Below, in pieces: positions 31,451-37,633 of a stretch of 43,830 nucleotides of DNA. The number at the start of each line of letters is the position of its first letter. Within the stretch, counting starts at the first letter, position 1. The notes beneath the pieces are model-generated. The model was not told the DNA's origin and did not search any database. It worked only from the letters and a program-made list of their open reading frames with translations. The position numbers and the translations under genes were made by a program. Source of the stretch: a virus; the IMG/VR virus record IMGVR_UViG_3300037838_000080, positions 1 through 43,830 of that record. One strand, given 5' to 3'.

Positions 31451-32272
31451 ATGGTTAAGACCGATTCCAAGACTTCATCCAAACCAGTATCTGAAAAAGA
31501 ACTTGAGGAAGAATCTGATATAGAAGAAATTATAGAAAAAGATGGTCTTAATTCAGTAAATGTTACTCCAGATGATACAAATTATGATTCAGAAACATAT
31601 GTAGGGCTTCCAGCAGATAAAGAAGAAGAGTCTACAGGAGAAGAACCAAAAAAAGATAAGGACGGTAAAAGTTATATAGAACAAAGAAAGAGTTATAATA
31701 TGTCAAACGTGAATAAGAATAAACTTATGCATACACGTATAGGAGATCATATCAGTTATTTTGACAATGGCAGACAAGATAATGGTATTGTCACCAAAAT
31801 GGATTCTACTTTCATTACTATAGTTAAAGAGAATGGTCAAGTATCACAAGTACATATCAATGATACATTCTTTGTTAAGGACATTCTAATTAATAAAACT
31901 TGGAATGATATGTCTATGGAAGAAAGAACTGATCAATTACAAGAAATTCACGCTTATTCCCCACGATACCTATCAAAAACATGGGAACAATTACCAAAAG
32001 AACTTAGAGATGTTTTGAAAGTTGATAGAAAACTAGGAGCATATAAAAAGAATCAAGCATTAGGTCAATCAATTCAAGGTAATGTAGAGAAAGAAGGTGA
32101 TGCTGGAACTGCAACCACAGGAACTGAAGGAATGGATAATCCAGTGTATAATACTAAAAAACCACATGAACCATTAGGAAAAACAATAGATTATAAAACC
32201 AAAGGAGTACCAGAAGACGTAGGTGACTCTTGGGGCATAAAGTATATAAACAAGAAAGAGGATAAAGAATAA
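31451..32272 (+). CDS. Charged protein with a small SH3-like beta domain, function unknown
   Basis: The 273-residue product has an acidic, disordered N-terminus (residues 1-85), then a compact beta segment (HTRIGDHISYFDNGRQDNGI; STFITIVKENGQVSQVHIND) that resembles an SH3/KOW-like barrel. A helical part follows (WNDMSMEERTDQLQEIHAYS; WEQLPKELRDVLKVD), and the tail is disordered. It is the first gene of a two-gene unit, with one base separating it from the next start. It lies after the terminase, where portal or structural genes often are, but does not look like a portal. Possibly a virion or packaging accessory protein. Confidence 0.45.
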   Translation: MVKTDSKTSSKPVSEKELEEESDIEEIIEKDGLNSVNVTPDDTNYDSETYVGLPADKEEESTGEEPKKDKDGKSYIEQRKSYNMSNVNKNKLMHTRIGDHISYFDNGRQDNGIVTKMDSTFITIVKENGQVSQVHINDTFFVKDILINKTWNDMSMEERTDQLQEIHAYSPRYLSKTWEQLPKELRDVLKVDRKLGAYKKNQALGQSIQGNVEKEGDAGTATTGTEGMDNPVYNTKKPHEPLGKTIDYKTKGVPEDVGDSWGIKYINKKEDKE

Positions 32273-32273
32273 G

Positions 32274-32909
32274 ATGCCTTTATATTATACAGAGAAAAAA
32301 ACTGAGCGATTAACTCAAGCAGAGTATTTAAAACGTCAACGTGAAGCATCTAAAAATAAACCAAAACTAGAAACCCCAGCAAGTATAAGACCACGTAATA
32401 CAGCAGCAAAAAGAAAACGTGATCAAGAAACACATACACGGAATTTAAAAGTAGAAGAATCTGGAAAATCACCTTTAGGTAAAGTCATTGTAGGTAAAGA
32501 AATTCCAGTAAAGACAAAAAAGAAAAAAGGAAAGACAGGTAAACCTAAATCAGATGAACCTAAAACTAAAAAAATTACTAAACCAAGTGGTAAGTTCAGT
32601 AAAACAGGACAAAAGAAAGTTGAAGCAGCAAATGCAAGAAATGCTGGTATAAATATAATGGGAGCAGCAGGAGGAGAGAATTCAGATAAATATGGTACAC
32701 AAGCAAGAGGAGCTGGAAATAAATTCAGAGGTCAAGGAACTGGATTTAAGAAGCCTAAAGAAACAATAAAATCATTAGATTTAGTTCAAACAAATCTATC
32801 ATCTTTACTACAAGTAATGAAACAAGAGAAGAGGGATGAAGTAAAAGCACAAGTTTTCAAGAGTCTAGATGATTCAATGAGTCAACTCAAAAAAGAATTA
32901 AATTCTTAA
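32274..32909 (+). CDS. Lys-rich basic protein, function unknown
   Basis: The 211-residue product is very basic; residues about 75-110 are dominated by Lys (VKTKKKKGKTGKPKSDEPKT), and Gly/Asn-rich linkers follow. Only the last 40 residues look structured (SLDLVQTNLSSLLQVMKQEK; VFKSLDDSMSQLKKEL), a likely coiled coil. It may bind nucleic acid or neutralise packaged DNA. It begins one base after the previous stop, so the acidic 31451 product and this basic one may work together. Confidence 0.45.
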   Translation: MPLYYTEKKTERLTQAEYLKRQREASKNKPKLETPASIRPRNTAAKRKRDQETHTRNLKVEESGKSPLGKVIVGKEIPVKTKKKKGKTGKPKSDEPKTKKITKPSGKFSKTGQKKVEAANARNAGINIMGAAGGENSDKYGTQARGAGNKFRGQGTGFKKPKETIKSLDLVQTNLSSLLQVMKQEKRDEVKAQVFKSLDDSMSQLKKELNS

Positions 32910-32914
32910 CCTAT

Positions 32915-32933
32915 TCATAAGTCTTTTATACTA
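32915..32933 (+). promoter_or_regulatory. Duplicated 19-bp promoter element, copy 2
   Basis: Identical to 7952-7970 (TCATAAGTCTTTTATACTA), and again exactly 38 nt before the start codon (ATG 32953). Confidence 0.75.
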
Positions 32934-32952
32934 GACATATAAGTTTATTTAT

Positions 32953-33072
32953 ATGAGAAAGGATGAACCTAAAAAATGTATACAATGTGGAGCATCTTTA
33001 CCATTCAGGTATAAAGGTAGACAAAAGATATATTGTTCAGACATTTGTAGAAAGAGTTATAGGAAAGAATAA
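32953..33072 (+). CDS. 39-residue zinc-finger miniprotein
   Basis: MRKDEPKKCIQCGASLPFRY is followed by IYCSDICRKSYRKE, giving C-x2-C-G near the start and C-x3-C near the end. The pattern CxxCG...YCSxxCRxxYR is common in small zinc fingers of DNA-binding or nuclease-related proteins. It is driven by the duplicated promoter and followed 12 nt later by the RNase H gene, so both may be co-expressed. A complete small gene rather than a fragment. Confidence 0.65.
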   Translation: MRKDEPKKCIQCGASLPFRYKGRQKIYCSDICRKSYRKE

Positions 33073-33084
33073 TAAATAAATACA

Positions 33085-33435
33085 TTGAAGATATTTGTGG
33101 ATGGTGGGACTCGTGGGTCTAGAATATGTTTGGTTGATAGATATATTGAGATAATTAAATATAGAAAACATAAACCAACAAACAATGAATTAGAATATTT
33201 GGCAGTATTATATGCATTAGGATACATCAGAAATAAATACAAGGGTAAAAATATTACAATATACAGTGACTCTAAACTTATAGTGAATCAACTCACGGGT
33301 AAATGGAGAATAACAACAGAGTCATTAACACCTTTATATAATAAATGTATTGCAATGATGACTAAAAAAATAAAAATAATTTGGACACCGAGAGAATTTA
33401 ATTTAGCTGGTCATGTTCTTGACCGTCCTTTCTAG
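33085..33435 (+). CDS. Ribonuclease H-like protein
   Basis: The 116-residue product starts at TTG 33085. The RNase HI catalytic set is visible: D6 in MKIFVDGGTRG, E37 in NNELEYLAVLYAL, D62 in ITIYSDSKLIVNQL and D113 in the ending NLAGHVLDRPF. The order strand, helix with E, strand with SDS and final Asp is complete, though the enzyme is shorter than the usual 135-155 residues. It would remove RNA primers or R-loops during viral replication. Its 3' end overlaps by 38 bp, tail to tail, with the minus-strand gene. Confidence 0.8.
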   Translation: MKIFVDGGTRGSRICLVDRYIEIIKYRKHKPTNNELEYLAVLYALGYIRNKYKGKNITIYSDSKLIVNQLTGKWRITTESLTPLYNKCIAMMTKKIKIIWTPREFNLAGHVLDRPF

Positions 33436-33634
33436 GATATGTATCATGTGCAATAGTACCGTCAGTATTATCTTGGAATACTGTTAACATTCTATGAAAT
33501 ATAGCAGAGTCACTTTCATACATGTCACCGTTCTTTGTTTTCTTTACTAACTGAGCAAATTTTCTGAATTGATCTTTATCAGCCCAAGTTATACAGATGG
33601 TAGTGTGAGAGTTACCTATCTTTCTTTTAGCCAT
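33398..33634 (-). CDS. Putative ribbon-helix-helix-type DNA-binding regulator, only minus-strand gene
   Basis: The 78-residue product (start at 33634 on the minus strand) begins MAKRKIGNSHTTICITWADK, a short basic arm and beta strand, followed by helices DQFRKFAQLVKK and SDSAIFHRMLTVFQDN. This strand-helix-helix layout is that of RHH proteins. An upstream extension of the frame exists, but a TATA box (TTTATATA on the minus strand, 33661-33654) lies 27 nt before this ATG, supporting it. It is divergent from the secreted-protein gene at 33714, so it may control that gene, itself, or both. DNA binding is inferred. Confidence 0.6.
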   Translation of the reverse strand: MAKRKIGNSHTTICITWADKDQFRKFAQLVKKTKNGDMYESDSAIFHRMLTVFQDNTDGTIAHDTYPRKDGQEHDQLN

Positions 33635-33713
33635 ATTTATAGAATAAATAACATATATAAAAGTGTTATGAACAAAAGTAACATATATATAATCTATATT
33701 ATATGATGGTATC
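33635..33713. promoter_or_regulatory. Divergent promoter region
   Basis: This 79-bp gap holds the minus-strand TATA box (33654-33661) and the plus-strand box around ATATATAAT (33685-33692), each 27-29 nt from its start codon. It is the only divergent junction in the window and a natural place for an operator. Confidence 0.6.
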
Positions 33714-34664
33714 ATGTTAAAAATAACATTAGTTGCACTGTTATTCGTAGGAATGACAGTAGCATACGCAGAAGAAGCAACAGTACAAATACCATTTGAT
33801 TATCATGGTCAACAATGTACTTTCAATGAGATTGCAATTGAATATCATTGTGTATGGCAAGGAACATATGACACATTCACAGTAGAAGATTTGGAAGAAT
33901 TCAAACATGTTCTAAGTGAAGAAGTGTATGAGGAAGAACTTGCAAGACTTACATATGTAGAGCCAATAGTTATACCACAACTTAGTGCTGACGAAAAGAC
34001 AATTCAAGAACTTGAGTTAAAGTTAGTTGATGGAACTATGAAAAATCCAGATGCAGTATTACTACATATGTTGAGAACTCTTGATGAGTGTCAACAAGGA
34101 CTAGGTAACTCAGCTGCAATTCAAGAAGAGAGAACATTCGTAACATCTGACTATCAATTTTTGTCAGTAAGTAATGTTCAGATTGAAGGGCAGTTAGGTG
34201 AACTTGTAATGGCAATAGAGGAATGTAAAGCACAACAAGTGTTAGAACATAAAACACTATCAGTAGCATATGCACATTTTGCAGAGGCTAACAAAGCTGG
34301 TAACTATGACCACTATGGATCATTTGAAGGTATAAGTGCAATACCATATTCACAATACACCAAGAGTGATTTCAAGGTAGACATTGGAGTCATATGTGAT
34401 AGTCATGCATACTCACAGTCCTACAAAGATACAATGGGTTGTCCACCTGTACAATATGATGGATTCATATACCCAGAGGGTAACGGTTTAATCAGTTACT
34501 ACTCACCAATAATTGAGGAGTATACATTCTTCATGCAGGACTATGGTAACAAACAGGCAACTTTGCATGACAAACAGATACAAGCTGATATTGCAGAATC
34601 AATAGCAAGAGAACTGATAGAAGATAATCTATTCTATCAAAACCAACTCAAACGAGGGGACTAA
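33714..34664 (+). CDS. Secreted protein with signal peptide, function unknown
   Basis: The 316-residue product has a signal peptide, MLKITLVALLFVGMTVAYA, cleaved before EEATVQ. The mature part contains six or seven cysteines, the first pair in QQCTFNEIAIEYHCVWQG and a later pair in VICDSHAYSQSYKDTMGC, probably forming disulfides outside the cell. A helical middle part (ADEKTIQELELKLVDGTMKN; GELVMAIEECKAQQVLEHKT) is followed by an aromatic-rich C-terminal part. No transmembrane or PEFG tail is present, so it should be released or bound to the cell surface. It has its own promoter opposite a putative repressor gene, and a T-run terminator. Confidence 0.6.
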   Translation: MLKITLVALLFVGMTVAYAEEATVQIPFDYHGQQCTFNEIAIEYHCVWQGTYDTFTVEDLEEFKHVLSEEVYEEELARLTYVEPIVIPQLSADEKTIQELELKLVDGTMKNPDAVLLHMLRTLDECQQGLGNSAAIQEERTFVTSDYQFLSVSNVQIEGQLGELVMAIEECKAQQVLEHKTLSVAYAHFAEANKAGNYDHYGSFEGISAIPYSQYTKSDFKVDIGVICDSHAYSQSYKDTMGCPPVQYDGFIYPEGNGLISYYSPIIEEYTFFMQDYGNKQATLHDKQIQADIAESIARELIEDNLFYQNQLKRGD

Positions 34665-34667
34665 CCC

Positions 34668-34679
34668 TTTTTTATTTTT
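34668..34679 (+). terminator. T-rich terminator
   Basis: Six T, one A, five T beginning 4 nt after the stop at 34664. Confidence 0.5.
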
Positions 34680-34718
34680 ATATAGATTTAATTTTTAATT
34701 AGAAATCTTCTAAAAAGA

Positions 34719-34726
34719 TTTATATA
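34719..34726 (+). promoter_or_regulatory. TATA box of the 34748 gene
   Basis: TTTATATA begins 29 nt before ATG 34748. Confidence 0.7.
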
Positions 34727-34747
34727 TGGCACAATATATTACTACTC

Positions 34748-35131
34748 ATGGGAACTAAAATCAAAGCAAAGTATGATGGACTTTGTAAAATATGTGGTTC
34801 AGACTGGATAGTAGGTGACAGTATATACTATCAAAAAAATCCTAAAGCAATATGTGCTGATGAAAAATGTTTCAATCAACAAGGTGGAACGTTAAGTTCA
34901 TTCGGTTCTTATGGTAATAAATCTGATGTTATCATTACAAAGATTCCAGATGTAACTGTAAGTGATTCTGTTAAACAAGTAGCAGAAGTATTACAACAGT
35001 TTGTTGTAGTTGCACACCATCTCACAAAATCAATGTATCCAGAACTTGATGTCAACACACATGTGTTTGGACAGATACGTTCAAAGATGATTGACCAACT
35101 ATTGTACTGTACTGAAATACAGAAACAATAA
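34748..35131 (+). CDS. Zinc-finger protein of 127 residues
   Basis: The N-terminal 45 residues, KIKAKYDGLCKICGSDWIVG followed by DSIYYQKNPKAICADEKCF, form a zinc ribbon: C-x2-C-G, then C-x4-C, with the A-x-Y-x-G-x-C-x-x-C-G and G-D-x-I-x-Y elements common to a family of single-zinc proteins in archaea and phages. The C-terminal half is helical (VKQVAEVLQQFVVVAHHLTK; FGQIRSKMIDQLLY). It is a separate transcription unit ended by a T-run. Possibly a nucleic-acid-binding accessory factor; no catalytic motif. Confidence 0.6.
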   Translation: MGTKIKAKYDGLCKICGSDWIVGDSIYYQKNPKAICADEKCFNQQGGTLSSFGSYGNKSDVIITKIPDVTVSDSVKQVAEVLQQFVVVAHHLTKSMYPELDVNTHVFGQIRSKMIDQLLYCTEIQKQ

Positions 35132-35133
35132 TC

Positions 35134-35144
35134 TTTTTATTTTT
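35134..35144 (+). terminator. T-rich terminator
   Basis: Five T, one A, five T starting 3 nt after the stop at 35131. Confidence 0.5.
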
Positions 35145-35151
35145 AGATAGA

Positions 35152-35159
35152 TTTATATA
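35152..35159 (+). promoter_or_regulatory. TATA box of the 35182 gene
   Basis: TTTATATA begins 30 nt before ATG 35182. Confidence 0.7.
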
Positions 35160-35181
35160 ACCTACAATATATGATATAGTA

Positions 35182-35514
35182 ATGTTAGTGAGTGACGTAT
35201 TAGACATCGAGACAACAGGAAGTAATTCTGTAAAACTAGAAGCTGGTGATAAAATCACAGTGCAAGGTTTCAGTACAAAGTATATAGAATCTACTGGTGC
35301 AGATGTCGCAGAAATCAAGACTACAAAAGGTCTAAGACACTCTTTTGGTAAAGCCATTATCGGACAAGCTAAGAGTGATTATTGGAACGACGTAGTTGAA
35401 AAATGTTTAGACAAGGATGCAAGTGATGGACTTGACATATGGGTAGTTGAAAAACTAGCTGAAGGTACAGGAAGACCTATGTTAAGCATGTCAATGTTTC
35501 CACCTAAACAATAA
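35182..35514 (+). CDS. Small beta-rich protein, possibly OB-fold, function unknown
   Basis: The 110-residue product alternates strands and turns (VKLEAGDKITVQGFSTKYIE; ADVAEIKTTKGLRHSFGKAI), then a helix SDYWNDVVEKCL and a strand LDIWVVEKLAEGTGRPMLSM. The G-D-x-I-x-V-x-G element and strand layout would suit an OB-fold, such as a single-stranded-DNA-binding protein, but no diagnostic motif is seen. C-rich codons (GAC, ATC, TTC) hint at good expression. It has its own promoter and a T-run after the stop. Confidence 0.4.
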   Translation: MLVSDVLDIETTGSNSVKLEAGDKITVQGFSTKYIESTGADVAEIKTTKGLRHSFGKAIIGQAKSDYWNDVVEKCLDKDASDGLDIWVVEKLAEGTGRPMLSMSMFPPKQ

Positions 35515-35515
35515 C

Positions 35516-35527
35516 TTTCTTTTTTTT
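35516..35527 (+). terminator. T-rich terminator before the miniprotein train
   Basis: TTTCTTTTTTTT starts 2 nt after the stop at 35514 and ends 4 nt before the next ATG. The next gene has no TATA box of its own, so partial read-through may feed the train. Confidence 0.45.
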
Positions 35528-35531
35528 ACTA

Positions 35532-35639
35532 ATGAAATGTATTAAATGTGATAGTATAATGGATAAGATGACAGTGTGTCATCAAATATGTCCCAAATGT
35601 GGATCAGTTGTAGACTGTAGTGATGGGGTTTTTGAATGA
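35532..35639 (+). CDS. 35-residue zinc-ribbon miniprotein
   Basis: MKCIKCDSIMDKMTVCHQIC followed by PKCGSVVDCSDG carries C-x2-C near the start and C-x2-C-G later, a minimal zinc ribbon. Its stop overlaps the next start by 4 nt (ATGA). It is the first of a train of at least ten tiny overlapping genes. No promoter of its own is seen. Function unknown. Confidence 0.6.
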   Translation: MKCIKCDSIMDKMTVCHQICPKCGSVVDCSDGVFE

Positions 35640-35746
35640 ACTGTTTAAATTGTAATACTCTTATGATAGAATATGAGAAAATTAAAGATGGTAACAGTCA
35701 TATAGAGTGGGTATGTGTCAAATGTGAGGCAAGAGTGGGAGAATAA
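35636..35746 (+). CDS. 36-residue zinc-ribbon miniprotein
   Basis: MNCLNCNTLMIEYEKIKDGN then WVCVKCEARVGE: two C-x2-C pairs separated by 20 residues, a textbook zinc ribbon. It overlaps the previous gene by 4 nt and the next by 1 nt (TAATG). It may be a diverged duplicate of the preceding gene, since both start M-(K/N)-C-(I/L)-(K/N)-C. Confidence 0.6.
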   Translation: MNCLNCNTLMIEYEKIKDGNSHIEWVCVKCEARVGE

Positions 35747-35913
35747 TGAGTATACTAAGAAATTTCATTAGAGGACTGATAAAATCATTTGATGGTAAAG
35801 ATTATCTAAGAGAGATATATCAATGTAACAAATGTGGTAAACCATCTTTTACCGATACATGTTTATACTGTGAAACCGTAAGGAGTTATGATGACGAGAA
35901 CAATAAGACGTAG
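35746..35913 (+). CDS. 55-residue zinc-finger miniprotein
   Basis: An N-terminal amphipathic helix (MSILRNFIRGLIKSFDGKDY) precedes YQCNKCGKPSFTDTCLYC, with C-x2-C-G and C-x2-C eight residues apart. It starts on the TAATG of the preceding gene. The compact zinc-ribbon looks complete. Function unknown. Confidence 0.6.
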   Translation: MSILRNFIRGLIKSFDGKDYLREIYQCNKCGKPSFTDTCLYCETVRSYDDENNKT

Positions 35914-35992
35914 AAAGAGTAACCATCCTACAAGAGATGGTAATCATAACCCAATATGTAAAGATCCAGATAATTGTGAGGACTGTAAATGA
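35891..35992 (+). CDS. 33-residue basic Cys-containing miniprotein
   Basis: MTRTIRRRKSNHPTRDGNHN is followed by PICKDPDNCEDCK. It has a basic arm and a C-x5-C-x2-C end; with the histidines it could bind one metal ion. It overlaps the previous gene by 23 nt in another frame and the next by 4 nt. Reality is less certain than its neighbours. Confidence 0.45.
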   Translation: MTRTIRRRKSNHPTRDGNHNPICKDPDNCEDCK

Positions 35993-36075
35993 AATCACAT
36001 ATAATTTCAGACTGGAAAATAGACTGGTATATGGAAGGCGGTAAGGAAAGATGGGAATTAAATGAAATTAACTAA
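35989..36075 (+). CDS. 28-residue hypothetical miniprotein
   Basis: MKSHIISDWKIDWYMEGGKE begins the ORF, which is rich in Trp (three) and charged residues and has no Cys. It overlaps the previous gene by 4 nt and the next by 14 nt. Supported only by the overlap chain. Confidence 0.35.
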   Translation: MKSHIISDWKIDWYMEGGKERWELNEIN

Positions 36076-36286
36076 AGATAGATTCTCAGCATGGGAATGT
36101 AAAGACGATAAGGACTATGAACCAAAGTATGATGATGAACTAATCATAAATATAAAGAAAGGTGAATCAAGTAGGGACATGGCAGATTATATCTTAGAGT
36201 GTCAAGAAAAAGCAGAGAAATGGGATATGGCTAACACTGATATTTCACAGGATGATGTAGATATGCCAAAGGGAGATGAATCATGA
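36062..36286 (+). CDS. 74-residue acidic hypothetical protein
   Basis: The product is acidic (many Asp and Glu), with a likely strand DELIINIKKGESS and a helix RDMADYILECQEKAEKW. No motif is recognised. It overlaps the previous ORF by 14 nt and the next by 4 nt (ATGA). Its length and overlap chain support coding. Confidence 0.5.
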   Translation: MKLTKDRFSAWECKDDKDYEPKYDDELIINIKKGESSRDMADYILECQEKAEKWDMANTDISQDDVDMPKGDES

Positions 36287-36426
36287 GTGAACGACAAATG
36301 ATGATGGTATATCATAATAAAGATAATGGTTACACAATGGTGTTAAATTATGATGATGATGTTATAACACTTTCAGAAAGATTTCAATATGTTCTGGGTG
36401 AATACTTGACGGAGAGTGTATTATGA
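36283..36426 (+). CDS. 47-residue hypothetical protein
   Basis: MSERQMMMVYHNKDNGYTMV begins the ORF; a strand is followed by a helix VITLSERFQYVLGEYL. No Cys and no known motif. It overlaps both neighbours by 4 nt (ATGA junctions), which is good evidence for translation. Confidence 0.45.
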   Translation: MSERQMMMVYHNKDNGYTMVLNYDDDVITLSERFQYVLGEYLTESVL

Positions 36427-36542
36427 AACTAACAGGCACACCAAGAAAACATCCTTATTGTAAAATATGTAAAGAGATATACATGGATTTCTGTATGGAA
36501 CATGGTCACATTAAAGGCAGTTTTGAGATGAGAGATGTTTAA
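36423..36542 (+). CDS. 39-residue Cys/His miniprotein
   Basis: The ORF reads HPYCKICKEIYMDFCMEHGH in its middle, giving C-x2-C-x7-C-x2-H-x-H, a plausible single zinc site. It overlaps the preceding gene by 4 nt and the following one by 8 nt. Function unknown. Confidence 0.55.
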   Translation: MKLTGTPRKHPYCKICKEIYMDFCMEHGHIKGSFEMRDV

Positions 36543-36684
36543 ACATTTAAAAGATAACTGCATGGGATATAAGACTCATTGGTGGAGAGCAATGAGTATG
36601 AGTTTGGCATTGTTTTGTCACGCTTGGATTCCAGATTTATTTCCTACATACGCTAGTGACAAGATGAAAAAAAGTGATAAATAA
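36535..36684 (+). CDS. 49-residue membrane-associated protein, DUF6356-like
   Basis: The product begins MFKHLKDNCMGYKTHWWRAM, then has a hydrophobic helix SMSLALFCHAWIPDLFP and the end TYASDKMKK. The order F-x-H-L, Y-x-x-H-x-x-x-A-M, hydrophobic helix, H-A-x-x-P-x-x-F, A-S-D matches the short family called DUF6356, found in bacteria and many marine phages, from memory. One membrane-inserted helix is likely. It overlaps the preceding gene by 8 nt. Function is unknown; small viral membrane proteins can act in holin-like or membrane-remodelling roles. Confidence 0.6.
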   Translation: MFKHLKDNCMGYKTHWWRAMSMSLALFCHAWIPDLFPTYASDKMKKSDK

Positions 36685-36686
36685 TA

Positions 36687-36845
36687 ATGTCTAAAACTAC
36701 AAATATATGTCTTAAATGTAATCATGGTATGTTACTTCATGGGTGTATAAATAATATAGGTTATTGTTCTGAAGGTAATGGTGACTGGTGTAATTGTACT
36801 GTTAAAGGGTTAACATATGAACAAGAAATAGAGTTATTAAAGTAA
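36687..36845 (+). CDS. 52-residue Cys/His zinc-binding miniprotein, relative of the 27622 product
   Basis: The sequence ICLKCNHGMLLHGCINNIGY then CSEGNGDWCNCTVK repeats the C-x2-C-N-H-x4-H start and C-N-C end of the protein at 27622-27747, so the two are probably distant paralogues. Eight potential ligands could bind two zinc ions. A C-terminal helix (TYEQEIELLK) is extra. It starts 2 nt after the preceding stop and closes the train. Confidence 0.65.
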   Translation: MSKTTNICLKCNHGMLLHGCINNIGYCSEGNGDWCNCTVKGLTYEQEIELLK

Positions 36846-36847
36846 CG

Positions 36848-36855
36848 TTTATATA
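36848..36855 (+). promoter_or_regulatory. TATA box of the 36877 small gene
   Basis: TTTATATA begins 29 nt before ATG 36877. Confidence 0.65.
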
Positions 36856-36876
36856 ACTGGTAATGAGTGGTAATGT

Positions 36877-37005
36877 ATGGTAACAAGTACAAACGCATTA
36901 AAAGCATATTTCGAACTATGTGACAGTGCATACGAGACATGGAAATCATATACACAATCATATGTTCATGCAACACTACCCTATTGGGAATCCCTACGAA
37001 AGTAG
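36877..37005 (+). CDS. 42-residue helical hypothetical protein
   Basis: MVTSTNALKAYFELCDSAYE followed by TWKSYTQSYVHATLPYWESL is rich in aromatic residues spaced as in an amphipathic helix. The well-placed TATA box supports a real leaderless gene. There is no known motif. It is followed by the metalloprotease transcript. Confidence 0.5.
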   Translation: MVTSTNALKAYFELCDSAYETWKSYTQSYVHATLPYWESLRK

Positions 37006-37013
37006 GATAATTT

Positions 37014-37021
37014 TTTTATAT
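37014..37021 (+). promoter_or_regulatory. TATA box of the metalloprotease gene
   Basis: TTTTATAT begins 28 nt before ATG 37042 and follows a T-run that may also terminate the upstream gene. Confidence 0.5.
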
Positions 37022-37041
37022 TAGTATATACCTATGATTAC

Positions 37042-37593
37042 ATGATACATTTCTTTACCAAAAACATAGATCAAAAGAAATATACTGATATTATAAACAG
37101 AATCATAATGATAAATGCACATGATGGAACTAGTAATAGTGGGTATAAGGCACTTGAAAAGTTTAAAAAAGATTGGACACTTAATATTATCCCTGTAACA
37201 GAACAAGAAGACTTTAAAGTATTTTATAACCATCTAGATATTGAAGTTAGTGATGGTATAGCATGGGGAGTAACTGGAAGTAAAGTAATTTACATGTTTA
37301 TTAATGATATAAAAAACCCATTTATAATTAGACAAAATATAATGCCACTGGCACATGAATTATTACATGCAATATATCAAGACAGTGTAGGTACTTATCA
37401 TATAACTAGAAAATATAATTCTCCAGAAGGAAGAGCAGGTACTAGAGGGGCAGCCGCAACCGTGATAGTACATGACAACTGGTATGGAAGCAAAGAAACA
37501 ATAAAGATATGGATAAGATGGGGTATGATCTGGTTACCAATAACAATACCATTTATGCCAATAAAGAAAGCCAAAGAAGACTATTCCATATGA
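37042..37593 (+). CDS. Putative HExxH zinc metalloprotease
   Basis: The 183-residue product contains MPLAHELLHAIYQ (HELLH at residues 105-109), the zinc-binding helix of zincin peptidases, preceded by a strand VIYMFIND. The third ligand is not certain; H144 in VIVHDNWYG is a candidate. Residues 153-173 (TIKIWIRWGMIWLPITIPFM) are hydrophobic and may insert in or touch the membrane. No signal peptide is seen. In a virus of a cell bounded by a protein S-layer, a protease could act in lysis, entry or head maturation; this is inference. It has its own promoter. Confidence 0.65.
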   Translation: MIHFFTKNIDQKKYTDIINRIIMINAHDGTSNSGYKALEKFKKDWTLNIIPVTEQEDFKVFYNHLDIEVSDGIAWGVTGSKVIYMFINDIKNPFIIRQNIMPLAHELLHAIYQDSVGTYHITRKYNSPEGRAGTRGAAATVIVHDNWYGSKETIKIWIRWGMIWLPITIPFMPIKKAKEDYSI

Positions 37594-37605
37594 TAAAAGA
37601 AACAT

Positions 37606-37613
37606 TTTAATAA
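37606..37613 (+). promoter_or_regulatory. TATA-like box of the 37634 gene
   Basis: TTTAATAA begins 28 nt before ATG 37634. Confidence 0.45.
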
Positions 37614-37633
37614 CGATTTAACATGACATATTC

